This document shows positions 12,861 to 23,413 of a stretch of DNA of 64,000 nt, one piece after another. The position numbers and the translations under genes are program-made. Within the stretch, counting starts at the first letter, position 1, and each line of letters starts with the position of its first letter. The stretch comes from Collybiopsis luxurians FD-317 M1 (taxonomy: Eukaryota > Basidiomycota > Agaricomycetes > Agaricales > Omphalotaceae), in assembly GCA_000827265.1 (NCBI GenBank), contig KN834769.1, positions 729,824 through 793,823 on the forward strand, read 5' to 3'. Under the pieces are notes generated by a model. That model saw only the letters and a program-made list of their open reading frames with translations. It was not told the origin of the DNA and ran no database searches.

Positions 12861-13740
12861 TTTCGAGAAAAGATTGACATGACAAATATAAGCTAAAGAC
12901 TAAATCGAAAGATGACATCGGTTGCGAACGAAGAGAGCACTTCAGTTATCATATATGCGTGTACCTGGAAACTTCAATCTGTCCTTTTTACCCGATGTAC
13001 TGACTGCACAAAAAAGCCAATGTACCATGAATAAGATAAGTTGTGGGATTTGAATGACATTGGACTCTGCTATCAAGGATGAAGGCTAAACCGCTGTTCA
13101 GGAACTCCGATTCAGAGCTCAAATTACGTTGGTTTTCGTCGGTTGCATGCGTGTTCTCACGCGTAAAGTTGGATCCGAGGATTCTAGCCCTGCACTAGCC
13201 ATTGTTCAGGGTCTGAGTCAAACAGCCCTTGCCGTAACGATTTCATTTTGAGCCTAGTAAAATGTTTGTGAGACATTGGTAGCGTATGAGAGTAATACCA
13301 CCGCTTGTATAAGTACCTGAAGTTTCAGGCTTCAGCGGAATTACCGCTTCGAGTCTGGTGAGGATATGAATCACGAGGGTTGAATATCTGTCACCTTGCT
13401 TGCAAGGTCTATAAATGAAACGTTGTGATTTACGTGCCTTGTTCACCTTCCTCTTAGCGCCTGTGCCGTTGGCACCCTCATTACACGGCGTCTCCCGGTG
13501 TCTCCTCATGTCTTTTTCCCACTTCTCCTGTTCCCTTTGCATCCCCTTCTTCCGACTAGCTTCCGCCACATTCTGTCCCATCTCTCAACAGTCCCCTTCT
13601 ACTGCTCATCTAAGTTCAACCCCATAGGGTTTGAATTCACTTTAGGTCTCTTGGATTTCTAAATTCTGTAGGAGGATCAGTTACATTTTGTACTTACGCT
13701 GTAATGTCGATGTGAATGTGGTGAAAGTGTCAGTTGCCTT
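12861..13740. other. no supported gene
   Basis: Intergenic. A minus-strand frame at 13243-13581 encodes a Lys/Arg-rich peptide, but it has no recognisable domain and no paralogue, so I do not call it. Confidence 0.5.
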
Positions 13741-14319
13741 GCGTCCATAACGTAAAGGCGGTGCATTTTTCAAGGACCCTGACAGGCTCTTACTGTCACA
13801 GAAATTAGCTGTACAGGCTGAAATGAAGTTCCTCACTCGATCAACATGGCCTCATCCTTCACCAAGTATCGTGAACTTGTCCCGGAAGTTTTATTGAACA
13901 TGAAAGTTGTATCACATTTAAAGATTCTCAGAACAGACGACTTCAAACACTTTGCCTCAAGTCGGGAGTATATGTTGTTTATTCTCAGTATAAGACACTA
14001 GAAAACTCGAGCTCTTAAGGGTTCATACACCATCCTCGAATGACAATATTTATACATATGCATCGTTTCAACGACGCCAATCCAGATATTGTAATTTATG
14101 TTATCCTTACACAGGAGCACGTTGGCCTACTCGGATGACATCTGCAATGAACGGACTCGAACATTAGAGCTGTTCAGCCACCCATGAAAAATTCGTGTCA
14201 CGTTGCCAGTACTCTGATCCAGAAACCATTCAGAAAGGATAATAAAAATAGCATCGAAACGTCAGGATACATTTACTATTCTCACGGTAATGCCAGGGTT
14301 CACTGAGTTGGGAAAAAAG

Positions 14320-14326
14320 TATATAA
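14320..14326 (+). promoter_or_regulatory. TATA box of membrane-protein copy C
   Basis: AAGTATATAACTT about 45 bp before the ATG at 14371, matching the other units. Confidence 0.55.
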
Positions 14327-14370
14327 CTTGATCTGTGACGTTCCCTGACCTGACTTTCCATGTAGCAGTC

Positions 14371-15710
14371 ATGGTGCTTTCGCCAATAGGACGAGATGGC
14401 TCGGAGCTAGTCGGAGAACTGGCCGGGTCCATTTTCTTTGGTTAGTTTTGTACTTTATCTTATTAGAATGTGCCACTCAAGGTTATAGGCTTCTACATAT
14501 CATCTGCCACGCGATGTTCTCTCATCTTGTGGGACAGATTCAAAACGAACCAGAAGATCCACCCGTACTTGCTGATCACTCATATTATGCTCGTCTTGGT
14601 GGTGACAATGGTATTTTCGTCTACGTTTCTTTATTAACCAAGGATTGATCATACGTTGCTAGCGCTCAATTACTGGCCTTGCAATTGTAATACCCCCTGT
14701 TATAAACCAAACGTACTCACACGCTTGGACTTGGTCACCAATCCTGTAAGATATCTCAACTGTTTAGTTTCGAAATCTGACTCGATGCCCAGAATTTTCG
14801 CGGAGTGTCAATGGTTGACTGCTGTTCTCATTTCCGACGCATTTGTTGTGAGTCTCATTGATCTTTCTTTTGAATAAATTCTTCCATTTCCATATCCATT
14901 GACTCCAGTGCTACCGAGCCTACGTTGTATGGTCGAGAAACATTTATACACAAATACTACCTGTCTTTCTCCTGCTGGGCAGCTTTGGCAAGTTCATACT
15001 CACAAAATTTGTCTTCGTCTCTAATATTCACAGCTATAGCTTTAGCAATATTCAGGACTTATGCTCAGGCAAATTCTGAGTTAGGTATTCAAAACATAAG
15101 TGTGTATTATACATCATTGGGAGATATAACCACCGCGTTCGCGGGGACAACCCTCACCATTAACATATTCAATACTGGTGAGATAGCTCTCTCATGTTTA
15201 CCTAAATTAGAAACTAGAATACAACTTTGACAGGTCTCATTGCATATCGGATTTGGACTGTCCGACGACGGATAGCGCTGAGGATCAACCCATCGAATCA
15301 GCTTTCAAATTTAGTTACCATTCTGATCCAATCTGGTACGTGTTTGAATTGAATTTGGACGGAGTGTGTCGATATAAGTCAGAGTAGCTGCCCTTTACAG
15401 CATTGTACTTCTGATCGTCGTGATTTTTCTCAATTCTCACACGGACTTGCTTCTAATATTTCAAGATATCCAACCCTCATTCATCGGAATTGTGGTACAT
15501 GCAATGTTTTGCAAGGCCTGTTCTGCTCTAACTGTATTATTTGCGTCAATCTAGTTTACCAGCGTTATCATCAGTGTCTCCCAAGAAACCGAATCTTGCG
15601 ACGCAAACAACAGTGGCTCAATGCAAGGACACCTTCAATTGCCTACTGAGTTAGACATACAAATTGCCACTACAACACGTAGCGAATCCGTAGGACTTTC
15701 GAGGAGTTAA
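14371..15710 (+). pseudogene. seven-helix membrane protein, copy C (in-frame stop)
   Basis: Opens with MVLSPIGRDGSELVGEL and follows the same exons and GC-AG intron as copy B. In exon 2 the segment after the third helix has the full length of copy B but contains TAA (near 14636) where copy B codes for a Pro-rich loop. Downstream exons remain open to the TAA at 15708-15710. The relic is followed by a broken flavin reductase, so the unit structure is kept. Confidence 0.6.
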
Positions 15711-15917
15711 ACTTCGACTAATGATTGCGAACCAGTAATAAAAACTCCCGTCGATGCTGTAGCATATTTGTAAAGCTAAAAAACAGGACGCAAATTACAT
15801 TAGCAAGTACTGAATGCTTGAAAATGGGGTTAATTCTCCTTCAGAGCAACGTTGCGACAAATTGCACTGCTTAAAGATGTGGAGCCCAAACGAACGCGTT
15901 CTTAAAGGGTCCATCCA

Positions 15918-16520
15918 GGTTCGTGACAAGTCTACGTCGCGTTGGACAGAAAGCACTCCTCTCAGGCTTAACTTTGGCCATTAATGACTTTAAACCCAAG
16001 CTCTGCTCCCTTCTCAGACCAACCTGTTGCCGTCGTTACATCGATTCTGCCTTCTCCGGAAAAATCTTTTCACGGCGCTACGTTATCCTCGCGGTTTACT
16101 TCGATAGCTATGGACCCGTAACCCGTTAGCCTCATTTTGCTGCGAATACCTTCTAGGATGGCTGCTTCGCTTCGTAGTGCTCGCCCATATCTTTTCTCGC
16201 ATATGGTGATCAATATTTTATCTGATACCCAGGCTTCCACCGCTGCGTTGTCACGGTTCTCCAGACCAGACCATCTTCATCCACATCCTTTCGGAAAAGT
16301 TGATTACTATCTTGAGGATGAAGGAATGCCGTTCTTAGAAGGATCGTTGGGTGGTTTGACTGGCATCTCAGCCGATACCTTTGAATAACCTGACGTTCTC
16401 AGGGAATGACGTGTATCTGGACGCTTGGTTCAAAAAGCTGCCTTCAGAGGCCACTGACCCACATGCTATGCCTCTCCTGTACCATCGTCGCTCTCTGGTG
16501 CGGTACTAGTCAGCAAGTAC
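15918..16520 (+). pseudogene. flavin-reductase-like gene, degenerate copy
   Basis: Aligns along most of its length with the intact gene at 19274-19969: the SLRRVGQ start, the MAASLR segment, the helix around SHMVINIL and the final DPHAMPLLYHRR stretch can all be read in pieces. The expected ATG is AGG, the segment after CTTCTCAGA has lost bases, and the frames shift several times. No function remains. Confidence 0.65.
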
Positions 16521-16559
16521 CGTTGAGCCCTTTTCTCATTATATCAACTAGATGTCATT

Positions 16560-16700
16560 CCAAGGACCAATATTCTGTATTCTTTATTGGACTGCGTTTT
16601 GTTCATCATGATTGTCCAACTTAATGGAAGCCGGGACAAGGGAACTGAAGATTTACCTTGGGAGGGTTGCTTTTCACTTATAGAGCCAATTATATTATAG
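16560..16700 (+). repeat. dispersed repeat, copy 1
   Basis: Shares GTTCATCATGATT and the flanking TTGGACTGC with 21290-21330, and a related version lies at 21020-21130. It occurs downstream of broken genes. No coding potential. Confidence 0.45.
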
Positions 16701-16829
16701 CCATTGCTCATGCTATTACCATTGCTACTACTGCTAGTGTCACTAGTACTAGCCAGGTACTAGCGCGAACGCCAGCAATAACGGGCCGAATGACGCGTGA
16801 CGTAACGCGTCTCTGAACCCTCGGGATCA

Positions 16830-17435
16830 CCAACAATTAGGCGGTGCAAGCCTAAAAGAGCTCCTGACAGGTCTCCGTCCCAGAATATAGCTACATATAC
16901 CAGCCGTGGAGTTTTCTCACTCAACTTAGGATATTTTCTCCCTCAAACTCTCGAGTCTCGTGAAACTTCATAGAACACAGAAGTTGTAAGGCTGAGTATC
17001 TAATACTCAGCACAGACCGATGTGAATGTTTTGGTTCTGGATCGGGAGTAGGAAACATTACATTCATTGTCTCCATTGGACTACTGAAGGCTCGAGCTCT
17101 AAGGGATTCAAACACAGTTCTCGGCGAAGGACAAGGTACGTTCGATTCCTTGTATAAACTGCAAATAAACTGTCTCAACCACGCCAATTCAGATATTGTA
17201 ATTCATGCTATACTTGCAATGGCGCGCATCGGTCTCATCTAGTGACATCTGCATTGGGTAAATCCGAACATTGGAGCCGTGCAGTCACTAATGAACATTC
17301 GTGCGGCGTAACCGGTATTTCGCTTTACATAGCAGTCGTTCAGATGGGCTTATGAAAATAGATTAGCTTTACCACGGTAGAATACATTTACTATTATCAC
17401 GGTAATGTCAGGGCTCACTCGGTTGGGGAAAACAG
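16830..17435 (+). repeat. upstream region of the fourth array unit
   Basis: Matches 8360-8870 and, more loosely, the upstream regions of the other units. It carries the conserved TATA box at 17436 at its end. No gene seen. Confidence 0.5.
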
Positions 17436-17497
17436 TATATAACCTGTCCGTAAGTGCTGGAGGGACATTCCCCGACTTAACTTTCCATGTAGCGGTC

Positions 17498-18867
17498 ATG
17501 GTTTACTCGCAAGCAGGACGAGATAACTCGGAGCTAATTGGAGAACTGCTGGGGTCCATCTTCTACGGTGGGCTGATTATTTCGATTCGATCAGGATGCG
17601 CAGTACTCAAGACTATTCGTCGTTATAGGCTTCTACATCTCGTCTGCCACACGATGTTCTTTCATTCTGTGGAATAGATTCAAAACGAAACAGAAACTCC
17701 ACCCGTACTTGCTGATCACTCATATCATGCTCGTCTTGGTTGTGACAATGGTATTTCTGTCTACGTTTCTTTACTAACCAAGGATTAATCATACGTTGCT
17801 AGCGCTCAATTACTGGCCTTGCAATTGTGATCCCACCGGTTGTACACCAAACGTACTCACATGCTGCAACTTGGTCACCAATCTTGTAAGGTTTTTGAAC
17901 TGCTTAGTCCCAAAATCTGAGTCAACGCTCAGAATTTTGGCCGAGTGTCTATGGCTTATTGCTGTTCTCATTTCCGACGCATTTGTTGTGAGTTTCGTTG
18001 GTTTAATATATGTTTCATTTCCATAGGTTTCGCTTTCAGTGCTATCGAGCCTACGTTGTATGGTCGAGAAACATTTATACGCAAATACTACCGGTTTTTC
18101 TTCTGCTAGGCAGCTTTGGCAAGTTCATACAGTGCATAGAATTTGTCTTAGTCTCTAATTTTTACAGCAATAGCTTTAGCAATACTTAGGACCCGTGCTC
18201 AGGCAAATTCTGCGTTAGGAATCCGACACATAGCGAAGTATTATGCAATTTTAGGGGATATGACAACCGCATTCGCAGGGACGACGCTCACCATTAACGT
18301 ATTCAATACTAGTGAGATGCGGTCTTTTCCTGATTGGAAGCTAGCATGCGATTTTGACAGTTCTCATTGCATATCGGATTTGGACCGTGCGTCGAGGAAT
18401 AACGCTGAGGATTAATGCATCGAATCAGCTTTCAAATTTAGTTACCATTCTGATCCAGTCTGGTGCGTGTTTGAATCGAATTTGGACACAGTATGCTCAC
18501 ATAAGTGAGAGCAGCTGCTCTCTATAGCGTTGTACTTCTGGTGGTCATGATTTTTCTCAATTCGCACACAAACCTGCTTCTGATTTTTCAAGATATCCAA
18601 CCCTCACTCATCGGAATTGTGGTAAGTACATGTAATTTTTTTTGCGACCCTTGCATTCTCCTGACCAAGTCCTTTCCATTATTCTAGTTTACCAGCGTCA
18701 TTATTAGTGTCTCGCAGGACAGCGAGTCTCGCGAGACAAGCAATAATGGCTCATCGCAAGGACGTCCTCAATTGCCTACCCAGTTAGATATGCAAATTCT
18801 CATTACGACACATACTAGTAGTGAGGCTGTAGAGCTTTCTGGGAGTGAAGTTCTCGCTAAGTGTTGA
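17498..18867 (+). pseudogene. seven-helix membrane protein, copy D (in-frame stop)
   Basis: Starts MVYSQAGRDNSELIGELLG. All exons of copy B can be followed with intact splice signals, including the GC-AG intron (G|GCAAGTTC near 18117). The only lesion I see is a TAA after TTTCTTTAC in exon 2 (near 17777), at the codon where copy C also has TAA. The stop sits in an intron-like TACTAAC context, but no GT donor there gives a usable phase. It is followed by the intact flavin reductase. Confidence 0.6.
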
Positions 18868-19273
18868 TCACGAACCGGTTAATAAAGACTCGAGTTCAAG
18901 TTGATGCCGTGCGCCAAGGGGCAGGATTGACACGGATCGGCACCCTTTACCTCAGTCCGATACACTTGCATATGCGCTGATTTCACATTTTCAAGCAGAG
19001 TGAGCTTTTAAGCCAAGGCTATAGAAATCAGCTTAAACTCCCTCGGAGCTGGGCGCTGAAGTGGGCAGAGCCCACCTCGAGTGAGCTATATGCGAATGAA
19101 CATGGCTGCATACTGCTGAGGAACTACTATATAGTTACGGCATCCCGGCCCGAACCCCCTCTCCATCGCCTTTAACCAACTCACAGTTTACGGACACTTT
19201 GTTCTTGTTTGGATCCAAAGGTACTGCTTACAAATCATGGGCACAAACGGACGCGTTCCGCCAGAGCCCATTC

Positions 19274-19969
19274 ATGTTGGTGGCGAGTCTACGTCACGCT
19301 GGGCAGCGAGCAGGCCTCTCAACCTTGACTACCAATGATGTCAAGTCCAAGCTCCGTTCTCTTCTCAGAGAAACAGCCCAATCTGTTGCCGTCGTCACGT
19401 CGATTCTACCTTCTCCGGACAAATCTTTTCACGGTGCTACGTTATCCTCGTTTACCTCGATAGCAATGGACCCGTACCCGTTGGTTTCATTTTCTTTGCG
19501 AACTCCCTCCAGAATGGCTGCGTCGCTCCGTGGCGCTCACCCACAACTTTCCTCTCATATGGTAATCAATATTTTATCTGCAGCGCAGGCTTCCACCGCT
19601 GTGTTGTTCTCCAGACCTGATTTACATCCACAACCTTTCGAAAATGTTGACTACTCTCTAAATGATGAAGGAATACCTGTCTTGGAAGGATCGCTGGGTG
19701 CTTTGTCCTGCAAACTGGCGTCACCGCCGATACCTTTGGACGACCTGCTGTTTGCCGGGAATGATTCGGGCTTCGAGTCTCGTTCCAGAAATGTAGAAGA
19801 AACTTCCTCTTACACGTCTGAGCTCTTTATCGCTCGCGTGACCAAGGTCGAAAAACTCGCTTCGGGTGGGTCAGAGGCCTCTGACCCACACGCTATGCCT
19901 CTCTTGTACCATCGACGTTCTTACGCCACTTGTTCCCCAAAATTTTTACTACGTCCTCCAAAGGCATGA
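19274..19969 (+). CDS. flavin-reductase-like FMN-binding protein
   Basis: A single-exon gene of 231 residues. The ATG at 19274 was chosen because it is kept in the duplicated copy at 8224; the frame is open further upstream but without ATG. The first 25 residues are basic and Ser/Leu-rich, which could be a mitochondrial presequence. The core from RETAQSVAVVTS through GATLSSFTSIAMDPYPLVSF and HMVINILSAAQ is the typical flavin-reductase-like domain that binds FMN/FAD and uses NAD(P)H to reduce flavin. The short C-terminal part ends with a segment shared with the relics. It is the only intact member among at least four copies in the window. Confidence 0.8.
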   Translation: MLVASLRHAGQRAGLSTLTTNDVKSKLRSLLRETAQSVAVVTSILPSPDKSFHGATLSSFTSIAMDPYPLVSFSLRTPSRMAASLRGAHPQLSSHMVINILSAAQASTAVLFSRPDLHPQPFENVDYSLNDEGIPVLEGSLGALSCKLASPPIPLDDLLFAGNDSGFESRSRNVEETSSYTSELFIARVTKVEKLASGGSEASDPHAMPLLYHRRSYATCSPKFLLRPPKA

Positions 19970-20329
19970 ATAAGGTTGCATACGGTTCATACTAGTGTGT
20001 GTGTGTGTGGATTGAATGACCTAAATAAGGTGCGTATTGGTCCGCATATGGTGCCTATGTTTCACGCAATTTACGAACCTGACAGGATTCGATAGTCCTA
20101 GAAGCTGTATTCCTTAAGAGGGTACCTCTCCAAGTTTTTATAATCGACGATGCAACTCCCGCTCCCTCCCACCTTGTCCTCTGGGACGTCTGGGCGTGTC
20201 CCAGCCCTGACTGTACGCCTCCCTGATGTATATCGTACGTACTTTGGGTCCGAGTCTGCGTCTCGGGAAGTTAATACCGCTTACGAATAGAGATCCTCCC
20301 TTTCTTACACGGCGTTGATAATTGACCCT

Positions 20330-21010
20330 GGGGCAAAAATATGTAACGGTCCTCACCTTCAATATACAAAAGTAGAGCAATTATGAGTATGAAGATAGCG
20401 AGCTGGACTGACCATCGGTCCATTACATACTATAGATTAATACCCATCTCATTTTTGCGACCTAGTACAGTGTCGCAACGCTGGTGTGCAAGGTCGATCT
20501 CATCATATTCGTTGTCGTGTACGCCGTTTTTGGTCCATGTAACTTCAGTTGCTGATTGGGACTTAGTGACTTAAAAAATGCGTTCTCCCTCCATCTGAGA
20601 GCTCCTGTCCTCCCAAAGAACTTCCTGGGTCATGATTACTTGACCCAGCTGTCCGAATGGCAATGGGGCGACACTAGCAGGTTTTTGGTACACCCAGATG
20701 CTACGATGGTTGCGGAATTAGCTCCATCATCAACCGAGGCGAATAAAGAGTTGAATTGTGTCGGTAAACGTGGATTGCAAGGCAGGCGTGACTGAGAAGA
20801 ACTGTTTGGATTCACAGGAGGATGCTATATATGTGAGTCATGGTCATCGTGAGAAGGGTTCATTCTGAGTTTGAGACTGTCGTTCCCGCAGCGGTTCAAT
20901 CAACAAACTTCAAAGATTCCCAAAACTTTCCCCCCTCCGAAATGTGGCGGTCTAGCCTGTTTCTCGATTCTTCTTGCATGTATCTAAGTGGAATCCCTAG
21001 CCATCGCATC
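20330..21010 (+). pseudogene. MFS transporter gene, decayed 5' fragment
   Basis: Matches the upstream region and first exon of the MFS gene at 32187. Shared pieces include AGTAGAGCAA near 20370 and 31896, GACTGAGAAGAA near 20790 and 32360, and the TGTTTCTC...CTTGCATGTAAGT-like end of exon 1 near 20960. Many indels and stops; only the 5' portion is present. Confidence 0.55.
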
Positions 21011-21019
21011 CCACCATTC

Positions 21020-21480
21020 CCATCTTTTTCGTTACCGCTTGTTTCATCATGATTCTGATAAGTGATGCTGGGGCAACGGAAGGGATGTGTGTTCCCATTT
21101 TATGGAAGCCGAAAAATAAGGGCGTTGGTGAGTTATTTTAGATGTGTTTGTTTTCACTCGCATTAGGATCCTCCTTTCGATTCACCACTACTTTTAGACG
21201 CTTCTCATACCACGACCCGCTAGAAAGTATTACGAGTAGAGTTCTATCGAATCATTCTCTCCGGAAATCCCATTCGGACTTCCCCAAATTTTCATTGGAC
21301 TGCATTCCTTTTGTTCATCATGATTCTGATGAGTTATCCTGGCGCAATGGAAGAAATTTCTAGCCTTGTTCTGGACCGATTTTAATGGAGCGTTACCTTT
21401 GGTGTGTTGTTTTTCACTCATATTCACTTTACGATTGAAAGCTAATTTTAGAAGCTACTCAAACTATTAATACTACTGAA
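21020..21480 (+). repeat. dispersed repeat, two tandem copies
   Basis: Two related stretches, about 21020-21215 and 21285-21480. Both contain GTTCATCATGATTCTGAT or a close form (near 21040 and 21314), then TTTTATGGA/TTTTAATGGA, a GTGTGTT(G)TTTTTCACTC stretch and CTTTTAGA. A third copy lies at 16560. Non-coding. Confidence 0.5.
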
Positions 21481-21760
21481 TTGTCTTCGAACCCACCCCA
21501 ACTTTGAAGCACTGAAGACTCCACCTAATAGTATGTAGGTAATAACATCGCACGAAACCATCACTCCACATAGTTATACGGTATCGACTTCTTGTTTCAT
21601 ATTTACTTAATAGATAGATATTACGCAGCGTGGTCCCCATGAGGAACTGCCAGAAGCGAAGGGGATGTAGTTATAAGTATATAATGAACGGAACTGAGGG
21701 ATTCCAGGGTGTCTCCCTGTGCAGCCTGTAAAATTTTATCTTGCCCGGACACCATCCGCC

Positions 21761-23328
21761 ATGTCTTCCACCGTTTCCAACAACCAGGTAGCAGATGAGA
21801 TCGGTTTCTCGGCGTATTTTGATGTTGTTTACGTCCTTGGAGCGAGTTTATTTTATGGCACGACTGGCCTTTCAGCGCAATTATATAAGTACTGACCGTC
21901 GCTATTTCTGGCAGGTCTCTCTTTACCCGTCTTTGCACTCTCGATCAATGTTCTACGGTAAGTACTCCTCCGCACACACTCCGTGTTATCTAACTTTCAC
22001 TGATATTGACGCCTTGTCGTAGATATCGAGCGCGCAACTCCAAACCTGTCCGATTCCTGTTACTCCTCACATATCTCACACTCTTCTCAGTGACCGGGCA
22101 GTTCGTCACGAATGTCGGAGAAACGCTCACTGGTCTCGCTTGGTCCCAATCTCCGAGTGATAGTATTTCGTATCTTGATCGGATGGCCAAATCGGCTTTG
22201 AGGGCACAGCCTTACGGAATTGCATCGCTTGTTTTTCAGGTTTTGAATGTAGGCAGCGACTCCAATTATGATTCAAGAGCGTTGACTTTGCTAATTGGTT
22301 TACTTATCTAAACTTTCGGCTCTAGTTCTTCGCTGGCGATGCAATTGTCGTCTGGCGTGCCTCCGTTCTCTGGTCCGATTCGAAAATTGTCCGGTATACG
22401 TTGTGTCTATTGTTGGCTGGAAGTGCAGGTATGTTACCATTTATACCTTTGTTATCTTTCCCCCACTCTGGCATGCGACTAACTGACTACAATTCTCACT
22501 CACATCGGATTAGCTGCATCAATATACGACGTGACAAATTTCTCAATAATTCTTACGAGCAATAAGGGAGAAAGCGGGAACGGATTCCTCAAGGGAGATG
22601 CTGCGAGTATGTTTGTCTCTTTAACTGTGAACCTCGCGGCGACAAGTTGCATTATGATCAAAGCTTGGTAAGAATGACATACTGATTGATAATTATTCGC
22701 GCTGGTTCAATGGACCGATACTAGGCTCTTCCGACAGTCTATCAAGGATACGATGTCTCAGGACAAAGTGAATAAAAATGTGCCGTTCCGGATTCTGCTA
22801 TCGCTTGTTGAGTGTGGTTTATTTTATTGTGCAGCTCAGGTTAGCCCACTTCGATGGATGCGATATATTTACTCATGTCTTTATTGTAAGGTCGCGAATG
22901 GCATTTTGACTGTCGTTGGGAATGCGCCTTCAGTATTTGGCCGAGCAATTGTAGCGCAGTTTACGGAATTCTTTGCGGTAGGTCTTCAACTCTTTGATAG
23001 TTTTGAAGTGAACAACATATATAATCCAATTTTCGATCAGGGAACCTACTCAGCACTCGTAATTTCAATCATAGCTTCCCAGCGATCCATCTTGGAAAAC
23101 TCTTCAGTAATGGACGGAAGTGGCAGGGAACCTATCACCCGAGATATCGAGAAGGGATCTCCGCCGAAGCAATCAACAATCAAGTTTGCACCACGGTCAA
23201 ATGTGTTGGGTGGGACGACAAATCAGTCGTCCAGGATGTCGGCGGCGAATTTTGGGGAGCATCACGACAGGGATGGGCTTTCGACAACATCGTCCAGCAA
23301 CTCCGAAGTTCAAAGCTTTATGCAATAA
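21761..23328 (+). CDS. seven-helix membrane protein, second subfamily (intact)
   Basis: Eight exons: 21761-21857, 21915-21957, 22023-22248, 22326-22428, 22514-22667, 22725-22839, 22891-22977 and 23041-23328; 370 residues with every phase consistent. The first intron has a GC donor (G|GCACGACT) and a CTGAC branch site. The protein has about seven hydrophobic helices, a VVWRASVLW segment in the middle, a last helix reading GTYSALVISIIASQRS and a Ser-rich tail. This pattern is common among unassigned mushroom membrane proteins. It is distantly related to copies A-D, with which it shares the LFYG start region and general layout. Function unknown. Confidence 0.72.
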
Positions 23329-23413
23329 TTAGGTCGAGTGATACTAGGCTAAATATTTTTGTTTTCGGGAGAAATCCTGTGATTCCTAGCTCGTGATACG
23401 CCATGCTGTATAT

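Noticed and set aside
13243..13581. 112-codon basic minus-strand frame
   Set aside because: Lys/Arg-rich composition with no domain, splice support or duplicate.
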